Shown here one piece after another: positions 36,001 through 47,527 of a stretch of 64,000 nucleotides of DNA. Numbering within the stretch: position 1 is the stretch's first letter; every line of letters begins with the position of its first letter. The stretch comes from Brachionus sp. 'Tiscar' (lineage: Eukaryota > Rotifera > Eurotatoria > Ploima > Brachionidae): positions 1 to 64,000 of the forward strand of contig VANL01000087.1 of assembly GCA_006352455.1 (NCBI GenBank), in the 5' to 3' direction. Under the pieces are notes generated by a model. The model made no database searches, had not been told where the DNA came from, and saw nothing but the letters and a program-made list of their open reading frames with translations. A program made the position numbers and the translations under genes.

Positions 36001-37504
36001 CTCATGGTCTGCTTATCGGTTCAATAAGCACTGCTTTTTATAATTTTAAAAAGGAAAGCCTTTTGAATTGAAATAATTTTATGCAGTAGAATTAATTATA
36101 GTTGTAGTAAATAATGCGACCGTTTGGTGGTATTATTCATTAAAGCTCAACTATGAACTATGACATAAAATAATCTAATTATTTTTCAATTTTCATCTCA
36201 TGGTAATGCTGTTTTGCTACTTTTAAAAACTATTGTTTTGTCTAAAAAAAAAGAAAATAAAGTTTTAATTCAGGCAAAATAAGATGCAACAAAATATGTT
36301 GCAGCATTTTTTAAATATATTTTATTCTAGTTAATTTTGATTTATCAAAAAAGGAAAAAATTTTGTTATTTTTGTTTTTGAAATTCATTCACAATACGGC
36401 TAAATTTATTAAAAAAATATCTTGAGTTGTTTATCAAAAAATTTGTCGACAAATGAATAATTTAAGTTAATGATTCTTAAATGTATTCCTTAAATTTATT
36501 TTTAAAATGGATAAAATTTTAAAGTATGAATTACATTAGCTATATATTAATTATTTTAGTTAAATTTAATTTTAGAACGTATCTATTATACTTTGTCAGT
36601 AAAAAATGTTAATTTTAAAAATTAATATTAAAATAGACTTTTGATTTTTTTTGCAGAATTTTCAGCAATTCTTTGAAAAAAAAAACTTCTTTTTATCATT
36701 GAAAAGCTCGAGTTATATTTTCTAGTTATTAAAACTGAATAAAAAGCTTGCTATTTTTATTAATCAAAATTTTTGTCTCATATTTCAGTAATTGATTATC
36801 AAATTAATCGACAAGTCACTAATTTACCATTATTATCACTGAATTAAATACGAAAAAAATCTTTTGAATAAAATAGTCTTAAAAGAAGATGAAAACTTAG
36901 TTATCGAGTCGAATTTGTGCCGAATGGGTCATGATACAAGCTAAATAATTTTAATTTAATAGAAAAAAATTAAGACAAGAATACTGTTTTACTTTTTTGA
37001 TAGTAATACTTTTTTATTGAAAATTTAAAAGATAAAAAAGGCGAATGTGTTCTTAAGTTTTAAATAAAAAACGCTATCCAAAAAGCAGTTCTTTTCGAAA
37101 TCTTGGATTACAAAATTAATCTAATAAGAATTTTTTTCAAATAAAATCTCCTTAAATTAAATAAGAAAAAAAAAATATTGCTTTAATCTAATAAAATAAA
37201 AAATTAATAGAAGATAAATTTTATTAAAACTTTTCTAATGTTATAAAATAATTTCATTTATTTTTATTTTAATAATAATAATTTATTTATTTATTTTATT
37301 TCATTTTGCGCCAATTCTGGCGATGTATTAAAATTAAAAATGAAAAGTATAAAAAGTAAAATGCAAGACAGAAAATAATGATACAAATTTGTAAATAAAA
37401 AAAGAAATGAAGATTATTTTGTTAATTTGGTTTCAATTAAAAGAATAATTTTTAATTTGTACATACCAGAGTTTTTTTTTCATAATAAACATAAAAATAT
37501 AAAA

Positions 37505-37620
37505 TATTTAATAATAATAATAATAATAATTAAAAAGCCACAATAGAAGGCCGAGCTTCAGCAATCGTTTTACATGCTATGACAGCTGATAAAGCTTTTG
37601 AATTTTTTCTAATCTACGGA
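37505..37620 (-). mobile_element. LINE 3' end with (TAA)n tail
   Basis: A (TAA)n run at 37508-37530 is followed by GGCCGAGCTTCAGCAATCG and TTTTACATGCTATGACAGC. The part beginning at 43080 next to a LINE ORF has the same order: a trinucleotide repeat, AGGCTTAAGCTT, then TTTTACAAGCTATAGCAG. Both look like 3' ends of one CR1-like family ending in a trinucleotide microsatellite, read on the minus strand. Confidence 0.5.
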
Positions 37621-38989
37621 ATAAATAAGATTACATTTTAGATCCACTTTAGGTAACAAAAAGAATGAAAAAGTTTCACTTAAATAAAAGTTGTAAATAA
37701 ATAACTCGATTGTTTTTTTTTTCAATTATTATTTGATTTGATGAATTTATCATGTTTGGCTCTATGAATTTAATAATTTTAAACTATATAATACAGGCAC
37801 TTATAAATGTTAAAAAAATTAAATATTGACAATTAGCTGCATACTTAAAATAAACAAGCAAAAAAATGTTTATTTAGTCGAACAAGCATTTTTGATATAA
37901 TAACATATCGGAATTCTTAGGAATTTTTCCTAAGGCAATCAACAAATTACTTGTTTGTATATTTTGCTATTTTTAATCACGATGAGTTGAGTTGCCAAAC
38001 ACAATAGATAAATTTTGTGATCTTAAACTTGTAAATAGTTAGAATAAACAACTTTGATTTGATTTCTATTTATGCTCAACTCTTTTCCAAGGACCAAAAT
38101 CTAAAAATAATTTTTCTAATTTAAAAATTATTCTTATTAAAACTTCGATAATTTGAAATTGAATGTGAGATATAAAACTTTTTGAAAAAAAATTCTTAAA
38201 GCTTTTAGTGTAATCTTTTTGGTCTCAATAAAGGAAAAAAGTAATATTTAACTATCTTAAGAAAAAGATCCATAGTGAAAAAATGTGAGTTTAAAAAAAA
38301 GTTAGTTTTTTCTTTTATAAACGACAAAACTATTTAAATATAATCGTATTAGACTAATATTTAGACAAATTAGCTTAAAGTTTAAATTTTGAAATTATTG
38401 TCGAAAATAAAGATTTAGAATAAATTGTTTATAAATTATTATCGATTGAAAGTTGCAGAATTTTTTAACTTGTTATCAAATAATCAATACTTTGAAATAA
38501 ACTCAAAATATTTAATAAGATTTTTTTTAATAAAATAATATTCTAAAACCTTATAATTTACTCGTCATAAGCATATTATTTTGATTATTTGTCTCTAAAA
38601 TCTCGGGATTATGGAATGAAACTATTGTAATTTATTTATACTAAATATATAAATATATTATTTTTTAATAAAGATCTTTTATTCTAGTACAATTTTTTTA
38701 ATATTGATTTAACCTTTTTTAAGAAATGCCTTACCGATCTTTTATTCCCATTAGATGTGTCACTGTCAAAACTCTAAATAGCTTTGTACCCTTTCAACTC
38801 AATTTGAATTAAAAATTCATTTGATCTAGCAGGAATTACATTAAAAATTGTGAACCTCTTGTCCGAACAACTTTTAGTATTTTATTTAATCAATAGTTTT
38901 TCGAGTGAATGTGAATTAAAGCATATTTCTATTTCAGCTCATTAAAAAATTAGAAATAATACAATACTAATAGTAAAAAAGAAATTTTT

Positions 38990-39175
38990 TGAGAATTTTT
39001 TTTTTTTTTTTTTACTAATAGAAACTTAACCCTTCGATTACTTCCTAAAAATAAGTCAACTTCATAAATTTTCTTTGATTTCAAATTTATTAACTCTTTC
39101 AAAAATAAATTATTCAATATCTTATCATGGGACTGAAAGGATGGACGTTCCATTTCAACCGACCACGACTCAGCC
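38990..39175 (-). other. Weak coding-like frame, unrecognised
   Basis: After an acceptor-like TAATTTAG, the minus strand reads AESWSVEMERPSFQSHDKIL and continues about 30 residues to GSNRRVKFLL before a poly-K tract. The composition is balanced, unlike nearby chance frames. No partner exon or homologue was found; it could be an old exon or repeat remnant. Confidence 0.2.
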
Positions 39176-39589
39176 TAAATTATTTTTAGATAAATAAAGA
39201 AGTTATTTTTTTAAAATTAATCCTTAAAATTATAGTCCATTGGGCTTAACAGACACCACAAAGCTACCAAGCAAAACTTAAACCTATTTTTTTATTTATT
39301 TAATTAATATGGCCGTTAATTAAAGTCCAGCTGGTCGTCATTAAGACAAGAATCTAACTTTTTTTAACTAAATGTTAAATTTTTAATTATTTTTAAAGCT
39401 AAAAACATTTAAAAAAATATTCAAAATAAAATATTTTTCTCTGAAATCCATATTTATTTCAAGTTAATGTTTTTTTTAAAAGATATCGATGAACATCGAT
39501 ACTCGATTTTTTAAAAATTCTCAAAGAAATTTTAATTTGCGACAACAATATATTGAATCACTCAATAAAATATCAATATTATTAATATT

Positions 39590-39800
39590 ATCGTAGCTGC
39601 TTTGCTATTGCAGCCTCATAAATCGCTTTGGCTCATGCATTTTTACCATTTAGTCCATTTCAAAAAATTCTTAATTTAAATCACATTTTACTAAGACATC
39701 TTTTAAACCTTCTCTTATTCAAAATAAGATTTTAGACTTTTAAATGAATACGTCAAAGCTGTATGAGGTTGCAATATCAAACAAGAGAATACAGTACTTT
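39590..39800. mobile_element. Imperfect inverted-repeat (MITE-like) element
   Basis: The arm at about 39605-39641 (CTATTGCAGCCTCATAAATC, then GCTTTGGC..ATGCATTT) matches the reverse complement of 39743-39780 (GATATTGCAACCTCATACAG, then CTTTGACGTATTCATTT). Outer borders and target duplication are unclear. Confidence 0.5.
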
Positions 39801-39897
39801 ACTTAATCCATAAAATGCACATAGCTTTTGGAAAATTCTTTTTTTTATCGATAAATTAGAATGCGATTGAAAAATTAAAAATGAAAAGTATAAATAT

Positions 39898-40075
39898 TAG
39901 TGTTGAGTACCGTGTGTGGCGGCCACTAGACTGCCAAAAGTTGAAGTTGGCCGTTTTGATGACCGCGACGGAAAAATTTTTTTTCACTAAATGATTTTTC
40001 TTACACTCAATTATTTTCTCTTTTAAATTTAAATTTTTCTAAATGTTTGTTTTCCCAACCAGCCATCAAAACCGA
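39898..40075. mobile_element. Partial copy of the TAGTGTTG hAT-like MITE
   Basis: It starts TAGTGTTGAGTACCG and GTGGCGGCCACTAGACTGCC, matching the element at 63141-63335. The right arm is reduced to AGCCATCAAAACCG (about 40062-40075) and then diverges, so the terminus is lost. No target duplication was found. Confidence 0.7.
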
Positions 40076-43059
40076 TTTTATATTACAATGTAAACTGTTT
40101 TTCAATAATTTAGAAATCTTTTAATCCAAGAATACAAGAATAATTACTTAATCTGATTATTAGTAAAAAAACTTTTTTGGAAAAATAAAAAAAGAAACAA
40201 TAGTGGCATAAATGGAGTAAAATAAATTCTATCTAATCCTATGTGTATATGAATTTAGGTTTAAATAATAATAATGTTTCATGGCAAAATAAATACTCTG
40301 CACAATTACTTACTTGCTAAAATATTTTAGATTCAATTTTAAAATAAATTCAAATTCATTTCATTCAATACATTAGTTTTTTAATTTGAAAATTAAAGGT
40401 TTTAAAAACAAAATGACTGTGTAAATTACAATGCAATAAAATTATTATGGCGCTTTTTAAATTATTATGAAAATTGCCGTGAAACATTATTATTTTTTGA
40501 ACATAAATTGGTGGACTCATTGAATTAGATAGAACATATTTTATCTTATTTATGCCACGATTGTTTCTTTTTTTTTCAATAGTTTCAATAGTTTTCAATA
40601 GTTTATTTAATGATTTTAAAAGGCTTGAGCTTAGCTCTTTTGCCTTCCGGTTACTGGAATTTTAAAATAAAAAGTTTTTGTTTTTAAAGACTAAAAATAT
40701 ATAAAAGTAAAAATAAACAAAATAAAATCTATCAGAAAAGTTTTGGTGTTATGTTTTTATCTAATTGTATACAACATTTCAATTTTTTCTTTTTTTTTCC
40801 AAAAAAGTTTTTTTTTTAATACTAATCAAAATAAGTCTTTCTTTTGAATATTTTTTAAATCCTTATTCAATTATTAAAAAATTAATTTTTTACTTCAAAA
40901 TGACCGTTTATTAGATATTCCAAATAAAGATTAACTGCTGAAATCCAAATCATTGGATTGAAAATTAGCTTCTTAGTGCTGATTTGAATAAATTTTTACC
41001 TTATTTTCAGCCAGATCTAATTCAAAAATAAATTATTTAAAATAGAATTGATATTTAAGCCTAATCCTAATTTCTAATATATTAATTGTAATTTGAAATC
41101 TTAATCAATCTGTTATAATGAAATCTGTATATTATTATCTTTTATATATTTTTTAAAATCTAGATTTTAAAATATTAAATTTCGTTCACTTGAGATTTAA
41201 GGTTAATTTTGGCACTAAAATAACTTAAATTATATTTGTTTTTATTTCTCTAAAAAACATAAGTTAAACTTACTAGAAAAAAAAATATTTTATTTAATAA
41301 ATTGCTAAGAAAGCATCCCCCGAACTACTGCGGATGTGCTGCCTTTAATAATTTAAATATCAAATTGTTTGTTTCTTTTAATAAAACTCAAGTTAATTTT
41401 TATTTTAAAAATAACATGATGTTATGTTTAGATTAATTTTTCTAAACATGATAATATTTCACTAGTTTTATTTTATAATTAGTTCGAAAAAATTTTTCAA
41501 TTGTATTATAAAATTAAAGAAATTTAATGTTCGTTTTTTAATGTAAAAAAAAAATTTTAATTAAATAAATAATTGATTATAATCTATAAATTTTCCATAT
41601 ACCATAATTTTCCATATTATCACTAAGCCAAATTAAAGATGATTTTCTGATTCTCAAGTCACTTAGATGAGTTTTTGATGCCTAATGATTGATTTGAGAA
41701 TTTTTTTTTTGATTGTTAATTCAAAAAAAGACCTTGATTTTTATTTTAAGCCAAATTGCTTAGAAATTATTCGGAATTAAAAATATATGTTCATGTGGTT
41801 AATTGTTTCCTTTTAGATAAATACCGAGTGAATTATTGATTTAGGAAATTAGATTTCTAGTGCCAATAAGGATCAAGGATAACAATTATGATTTATTAAA
41901 CTTAAAAATAAATTATTTTCAGGTTAGGCAGAAAATCCGGAAAAGACAAATTTACCATTCAAAATCTTTTCAACTGAATAATTTTTTTTCATTTTAAGCA
42001 AAAATACTATTTTATTTACATGAAATTTATTTTTAAAAATGACTCCAACCAAAAAATGAAAATAAAATTTTCTAAAATAATTTTGATTTTGATAATTTGA
42101 TATCAAAAATGAATTTCTGAGAAAATGAATTTTTACCTAGTCTTATTTAATTTAATAATAATAATAGTTTATATTCTACGGTCAAATTAGTTTATCTAAA
42201 TTGACAAAGCAGGAAAACTAAAGTAGTCCCGCTATAGTAGACTTTAAAATTTGATATTGTAAAATTTTTTTTTTTTAATATTTAATAAATATTCTAAACA
42301 GATTGACTTCTATTTGAGTCTAATTGAAAATGAAAGAAAAAATTAAAAAACAAGTGAAAGAATTTAGCTTTATTACTACGATGTTCGATAGGTTCTAGAA
42401 ATATTGATTTATGAATGCTTAAAGAAACAAATTAATTAATATTTTTTAATTTAAATATTTTTTTTGTTTCAAAATTGATAAAAAAATTAAGCTTCTCTAC
42501 TTACGATCAATTTATTTTCAAATTGATTACATCACATTTGTCTGAAAACATTAAAGGATCTTTTGAAAATAGATGAGTTTTTGAAAATTAAAATAGATCT
42601 TTTTTCAAAAAAAAATTAGAAAATCAATTTTTCAATTAAATTATATCGCTATGTGGCATTGAAAAGCTCTTCATTTAATATTTTAATTTTTTGAGAAGCG
42701 CAAATAACAGATGATATATAAAGCCTCTTTAAATCAAGTATTTATTAACGAGTTTTATTAAAACATTTCACTTGAAAGGCTTTAGACTACCCCACTACAA
42801 GAAATTATTATTTATTTTTTATGTAATGCAAATTTTTAACTAATTCTCTGCTTTAATTTGAAATTTTCCGATCTATCTGACTTAAATTGTTTCTAACTTA
42901 ACTATTCTTAATTTGTTTATTCTTTGCAAACATTTTATTTAAAAATAAAAGAAGAAGTCAAATTATATTCAAAAAAAGTAAATAAAATAATTAAAAATTG
43001 ACTTATTGAAATAAATTCTAAAATTTTAATGATTTAAGGAGTTTAAGGAAGATATTTAG

Positions 43060-43745
43060 AAGTAGTAGTAGTAGTAAAAAATACTGCGACCCAAAAAGGC
43101 TTAAGCTTTTACAAGCTATAGCAGTAAATATAATTTTTTTAAAACCATATGTCCAGTTAAGTTTAAAAAATATTCTTTGTTTTAGAACTAACTATTTCTT
43201 CAGACAGTCTATTCCAAATTTTAACCACACGATTTGTCAGAAAATGATAACGATGCGTACAATTTTTGACATCTTCTCTTACCATTCATTTTGTGTGTTT
43301 CCTCAAATTTTATACTTGATTTGGAGATAGGTTAATTCCATTAATGATTTTATAGATCTGAATTAAATCACCCCTCATTCTTACTTTGAGGTCAGTTAAC
43401 TCTAACAACTCAAGTCTTTTGTCATATTCATAATTTCGAAGGAAAGGAATGATTCTTGCTGCTTTTCTCTGAACTTTTTCAAGTTGAACCATTTCTTTTT
43501 CTAAATATGGGCACCAAAAACTTACTGCAAGCTCTAAGTGTGACCGTACAAGCGCTGCATATAACATTCTCAAAGAGTCTGTATTTAAATTCTTTGAAAT
43601 TCTTTGCTATCATTCCTAGCATTCGGTTTGCACGATTTGTACAATTCCGGACTTGGTTTGTCCATTTAAGATCATCTTGAATTTAGATCCTAAATCCTTT
43701 TCTAGAGTCGTTTTAGATAGTTTTATAGTTCCATTTGAATATTTT
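43060..43745 (-). mobile_element. CR1-like LINE, RT C-terminus and 3' end
   Basis: The minus strand reads DDLKWTNQVRNC, NRMLGMIAKNFKEFK, then (after a frameshift) DSLRMLYAALVRSHLELAV, FWCPYLEKEMVQLEKVQRKA, RNYEYDKRLELLELTDLK and RGDLIQIYKIINGI. It continues, with more shifts, into TNRVVKIWNRLSEEIV and a (TAC)n-type tail at 43064-43080. This is a textbook CR1-type C-terminus. The 87-residue open frame at 43310-43573 is its best-preserved piece. Confidence 0.85.
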
Positions 43746-44289
43746 TTTAACTTTTGTAATTAATGCACAAAAATATTCTCATGTTTAGCAAACCGTGTTT
43801 GAGTATAACTATTCATAATTTTGTGTGCTTAAAATTTTTGCATAGTTTTGCAAAAACAGAAAAATATTTTAAATATTGAATTTTTAACTTAAATAAAATT
43901 TGCATCGATTCAAAATTAATTACCTAAAAAATATTCAAAAGCCTCTATTAATAAATTATTTAAAGCATGCTAATAAAATTTTACGATTTACTTCAATAAA
44001 TCGTTTAAGAATTATTTTGCTATATTTCTATATTTCATTATTTTAAAATATTATCAAAAGAAAATCTTTTTCTTTTATAAATATAAGAATTGCTTTTTTT
44101 ATTTTATTTACATTAACAATTAACAGCATTGTCTGGACACAATAATTTTTCTATAAATTTACGTTAATTTTCGAAATTGTACATAAAAAATAAGATTTTT
44201 GAAAAATCCTTTAAAAAATTAGATGAAAATTTTTAAAATTTTTTTTGTCCCTTTCAAGTATATCGAAGTATATGGAATGATGAGAACAA

Positions 44290-44395
44290 ATGGTTCCTGT
44301 AAAAACATCTATCATAGCGAGGCTAAAGCTAGTCTCACTCCGCATGTTTTCTGCTGTAGCTTATCATTATTATTATTTATTATTACTAAATATTA
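44290..44395 (+). mobile_element. Probable LINE 3' end with (TTA)n tail
   Basis: ATCATAGCGAGGCTAAAGC, then TTTTCTGCTGTAGCTTATC, is followed by (ATT)n from about 44365. The layout parallels the 37505 and 43060 elements in the opposite orientation. Confidence 0.4.
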
Positions 44396-45295
44396 AAATC
44401 TATTTTTTAATTTAAGCAATCAAAAATTGAAAAATAAAATAAATTTTATCTTATATTTTATATTTATTAAATATAAAGCCACAATTTTAAAGATCAAATT
44501 AAAAATTAAAGCCTGAGCTTAATAAATTATCCAAAATTAAGATTAAAATTTTTTAAAATTTAGATTTAAAAATCACGGTTTCGATTAAAATATAAGGATT
44601 ATATGGTTTACTTTTTGCTAATTTAATAATTTCAATCTAATTGATTTCTCTAAGTCAATATTTCCTGTTTAAAAAAAAACTCAACGCCTCGCAATTCCAA
44701 TAATAATTTCTTCCTTTTTGCAGGATCCAATTAAGCACATTTAATAAGTCTCTTGAGGTTATGTCTTGAAATGACGTCAATTGCACATTTATTTAAATAC
44801 CAATTCAATTAAGTATTATATATTTTAAACTGCATCTTAACAGCAGATTTAAACAATAAAAATCATTATCTATTATCAATTTACTTACTAAGAAGACTTA
44901 AATTTTTCTTAAAAAAAACAATTTAAAGTACAAAGAATTTTATACATTTTGATCCTTTTCAAAATTAAGCATCACTTTACTTTAGAATCATAAGGTTCAC
45001 CAGGTAAACTACGCCACTGGCATAATTGAATTAATAAAAATATTAATTTGAATTTTTATTGTTTTTTATTTTTTTATTTCTATAAATACTTGAGAAAAAA
45101 AAAGACTAAAAAAGAATTGGATTATTGAAAAAAATTTTAAAAAAATGTAAAAAAAATATATTTAATCGTTTGAATTAAAGCCTTTCTAATATGTTAAAAA
45201 CATCGGCCTCTAGACTTATAAACTTGTATAAATTAATACTAATTTGCAAGACAAAATTTTGAATGTCAAAATAAAACCTTTTTTACAGATTAAAT

Positions 45296-45345
45296 CAGAG
45301 TTGTTCAAAAGTCATGTAGTCAATTTATAAGTCAAGTCAGATAAC
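45296..45345. mobile_element. Terminus of the CAGAGTT / AAGTC MITE family
   Basis: CAGAGTTGTTCAAAAGTC is followed by AGTCAATTTATAAGTCAAG, matching other family ends in this window. No opposite terminus was located. Confidence 0.5.
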
Positions 45346-45762
45346 AAAATTATTTGAAAAATCAATATATAGCTACGGATATTTTTATAAAACTTCAGTA
45401 ACTATAAGTGACTAGATCTTTGGATTTAAAGACTTTTATATGGTATATTATGAAATAATTCAAAGAGACTTGATTTTCTGTGAGATCAAGGGATTATTGG
45501 AGAATATGTGTATGCTGTGTCATGATTAAAAAAAGATCATTCTGTATCCTATACCACAAATGGATACCAATTAAGAAGTTAACTCATTTATTAACTGAAG
45601 TTTGAATTAAATTCAAAAGCATAATTGTTAAATTGATTTCGAATTAAAAAATCTTTTGAATTATTCTCGTGTTAGGTTAAAAAATATTTTTTTTCAAATA
45701 ATTTGGAAATATTTCAGTTGAAATTTTTTATTAAAAAAAAATTAAATTAATAAGTCGAAATT

Positions 45763-46291
45763 ATGGAGAAATTTGCCAACAAAGTTCAAGAAGAAATCGA
45801 ATCCATTGATCGAGAGTATTTGAGAAAAATTCAGGTAAAAATTTGATTTTTTGAAAGAAAAATTACTAGTTAATTGTCTGATTACCAGAGTGATATGTTC
45901 AGATGCAATGCTAAATGCTGTGATAATCCGAACACATCTCAGGCTGATATGGAGCGATGCTTAGAAACATGTTCACATCCAGCAGTTAAGGCTCAGCAGT
46001 TCATGAACCAGCAAATGCAAGAAATACAAGTAGGAATAATTAGTTTATTTAAAGTCATAGGAACCAACTTTTAAATCAAACAATTTTTGATAGGATAGAG
46101 TCCAGAGATGCTTAATGGGCTGTGCTGATGAGATAAAAGACAAAACAATGTTTAACAAAGCTGAAGATTTGGTTAATTCTGCCGAAATGAAGAAATGCAG
46201 TGCAAAATGTGAGAACGAAATGCTCAAAATTCTTCCTAACTACACTAATAAAATGAGAGAATGGCTAAGCAAAGGATATAATATGCAATAA
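45763..46291 (+). CDS. FAM136A: FAM136A-like mitochondrial protein (136 aa, 3 exons)
   Basis: Exons are 45763-45834, 45889-46029 and 46094-46291. Introns are 54 and 64 bp, both phase 0. The 136-residue product carries four CX3C motifs: C30-C34, C48-C52, C77-C81 and C106-C110. It has the family landmarks MFRCNAKCC, IQDRVQRC and a C-terminal KMREWL. FAM136A is a small mitochondrial intermembrane-space protein in animals; its exact role is unsettled. The AATAAA at 46287-46292 overlaps the stop codon. Exon 3 lies in a 530-bp tandem duplication, so exon 2 could splice to the first or second exon 3 and give the same protein. GET1 follows on the same strand. Confidence 0.92.
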
Positions 46292-46595
46292 AAGATTTAA
46301 ACAAAAATATTTTTTATTCAAATAATTGTTGCTAAAAAATTGATTTTTTCTTTAAGACATTATTATTGACATCATGTGTATTACGATTTTTAAAATTCTA
46401 AAATTAAAAAAAAAAATTTCTAGAAAATAATGAAAAATGGAAATTAATTATTGGGCTATATTTCTATCGCTTGCTATTAATTTAATGAAGCGGTATTCTT
46501 CGAAATTATGTTCGTTGATTCTGCTTAAAGTTTACACCATAGAAACACCAGAGATCGCTGAATACAGAAATCAGCTGAAAATTCTTAGAGAAGAA
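46066..46595 (+). repeat. 530-bp tandem duplication, unit 1
   Basis: This unit spans the end of FAM136A intron 2, exon 3, the intergenic spacer and the first part of GET1. It is repeated immediately as 46596-47125 with no difference found by eye. The junction falls at an A-rich microhomology (GAAGAAAA joined to CTTTTAAATC). Confidence 0.92.
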
Positions 46596-46604
46596 AACTT
46601 TTAA
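46437..46604 (+). pseudogene. Truncated 5' copy of GET1
   Basis: The first 53 codons of GET1 (MEINYWAIFLSLAINL ... ILREE) are present and then run into duplicated intron sequence, giving NF and a stop. The copy lacks the coiled coil and the last two membrane segments, so it cannot supply function. It arose by the 530-bp duplication. Confidence 0.85.
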
Positions 46605-47125
46605 ATCAAACAATTTTTGATAGGATAGAGTCCAGAGATGCTTAATGGGCTGTGCTGATGAGATAAAAGACAAAACAATGTTTAACAAAGCTGAAGATTT
46701 GGTTAATTCTGCCGAAATGAAGAAATGCAGTGCAAAATGTGAGAACGAAATGCTCAAAATTCTTCCTAACTACACTAATAAAATGAGAGAATGGCTAAGC
46801 AAAGGATATAATATGCAATAAAAGATTTAAACAAAAATATTTTTTATTCAAATAATTGTTGCTAAAAAATTGATTTTTTCTTTAAGACATTATTATTGAC
46901 ATCATGTGTATTACGATTTTTAAAATTCTAAAATTAAAAAAAAAAATTTCTAGAAAATAATGAAAAATGGAAATTAATTATTGGGCTATATTTCTATCGC
47001 TTGCTATTAATTTAATGAAGCGGTATTCTTCGAAATTATGTTCGTTGATTCTGCTTAAAGTTTACACCATAGAAACACCAGAGATCGCTGAATACAGAAA
47101 TCAGCTGAAAATTCTTAGAGAAGAA
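46596..47125 (+). repeat. 530-bp tandem duplication, unit 2
   Basis: This is the second unit of 46066-46595, and it continues into the intact GET1 coding sequence. The frames on the minus strand at 46045-46227 and 46506-46757 are identical antisense shadows of the two units. Confidence 0.92.
46624..46821 (+). pseudogene. Duplicated FAM136A exon 3
   Basis: This is an exact second copy of FAM136A exon 3 with its acceptor (TTTTTGATAG), stop codon and overlapping AATAAA. It has no exons 1-2 of its own. It could serve as an alternative terminal exon for FAM136A or be inert. Confidence 0.8.
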
Positions 47126-47527
47126 AAAAATTCCATAAATCCTATAGATCATTTTGCAAGATATGCTCTAGTTGATCGAAAAATTAACAAACTAATTGAC
47201 AAACTTAAAGAAAACAAGAGCTCAACTCAATCGGAAAGAATGAAAATAATGATGTATATAAATGTTGCATTTACAATTTTTACTATTCTCTTATCTCTCA
47301 TTTTAATATGGTCAAATTATTCCAAGCCAGTTATCGACTTTTCGAGCTTATTAGACAGGTCTAATCTGAACGAGCAAAGTATTTTTTTTCCATTAAACAA
47401 AGTGCTCGCCTTTCCAAACAAGACCGGAAATAATTCAATTGGAGTAACAGCATGGATTTTAATTGTTAATCGTTTCATAGATATTATCCTCAATAAAATA
47501 AATTCGATTAAACTCTTAAAAGATTAA
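46967..47527 (+). CDS. GET1: GET1 / WRB, receptor subunit for tail-anchored protein insertion (186 aa)
   Basis: This is an ER membrane protein that, with CAMLG/GET2, receives tail-anchored proteins from GET3/TRC40. It is a single exon of 186 residues. The hydrophobic N-terminus (residues 5-25) is followed by a cytosolic coiled coil (about 39-85) with the family signature FARYALVDRKINKLIDKLK, then membrane segments at about 95-113 and 155-175 flanking LNKVLAFPNK and IGVTAWILIVNR. Human WRB has the same order (DEFARYARLERKINK, LVAFP, GVGITCWILVCNK, from memory). ATG at 46967 is chosen; the ATG at 46960 opens only a 5-codon frame. A TTTCTAG acceptor ends 13 nt upstream at 46953. FAM136A ends about 145 bp upstream on the same strand. 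Confidence 0.94.
   Translation: MEINYWAIFLSLAINLMKRYSSKLCSLILLKVYTIETPEIAEYRNQLKILREEKNSINPIDHFARYALVDRKINKLIDKLKENKSSTQSERMKIMMYINVAFTIFTILLSLILIWSNYSKPVIDFSSLLDRSNLNEQSIFFPLNKVLAFPNKTGNNSIGVTAWILIVNRFIDIILNKINSIKLLKD

Larger units (their letters stand above)
30011..43055. other. 13-kb gene-poor, AT-rich stretch
   Basis: No convincing exon was found on either strand. Recognisable pieces are the LINE 3' end at 37505-37620, a weak coding-like frame at 38990-39175, MITE-like inverted repeats at 39590-39800 and a partial hAT MITE at 39898-40075. Short GC-richer hairpin islands occur near 35985-36035 and 41318-41348. Confidence 0.55.
43750..45762. other. Intergenic, no gene seen (LINE tail and a MITE terminus)
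   Basis: This is AT-rich sequence upstream of FAM136A. It holds a LINE 3' end near 44290 and a MITE terminus at 45296. An acceptor-like ATATTTCAG at 45709-45717 may start the FAM136A leader. Confidence 0.5.

Noticed and set aside
37508..37530. CRISPR-like or functional tandem array
   Set aside because: Simple (TAA)n microsatellite; the organism is eukaryotic.
39482..39505. TATCGATG-AA-CATCGATA palindrome as a transcription-factor site
   Set aside because: Short palindrome in isolation with no gene nearby; cannot be supported.
41318..41348. Possible microRNA hairpin (AGCATCC ... GGATGTGCT)
   Set aside because: Stem too short and imperfect, and no match to a known microRNA seed that I recognise.
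46045..46757. Two identical minus-strand frames
   Set aside because: Antisense of FAM136A exon 3, identical because of the 530-bp duplication.
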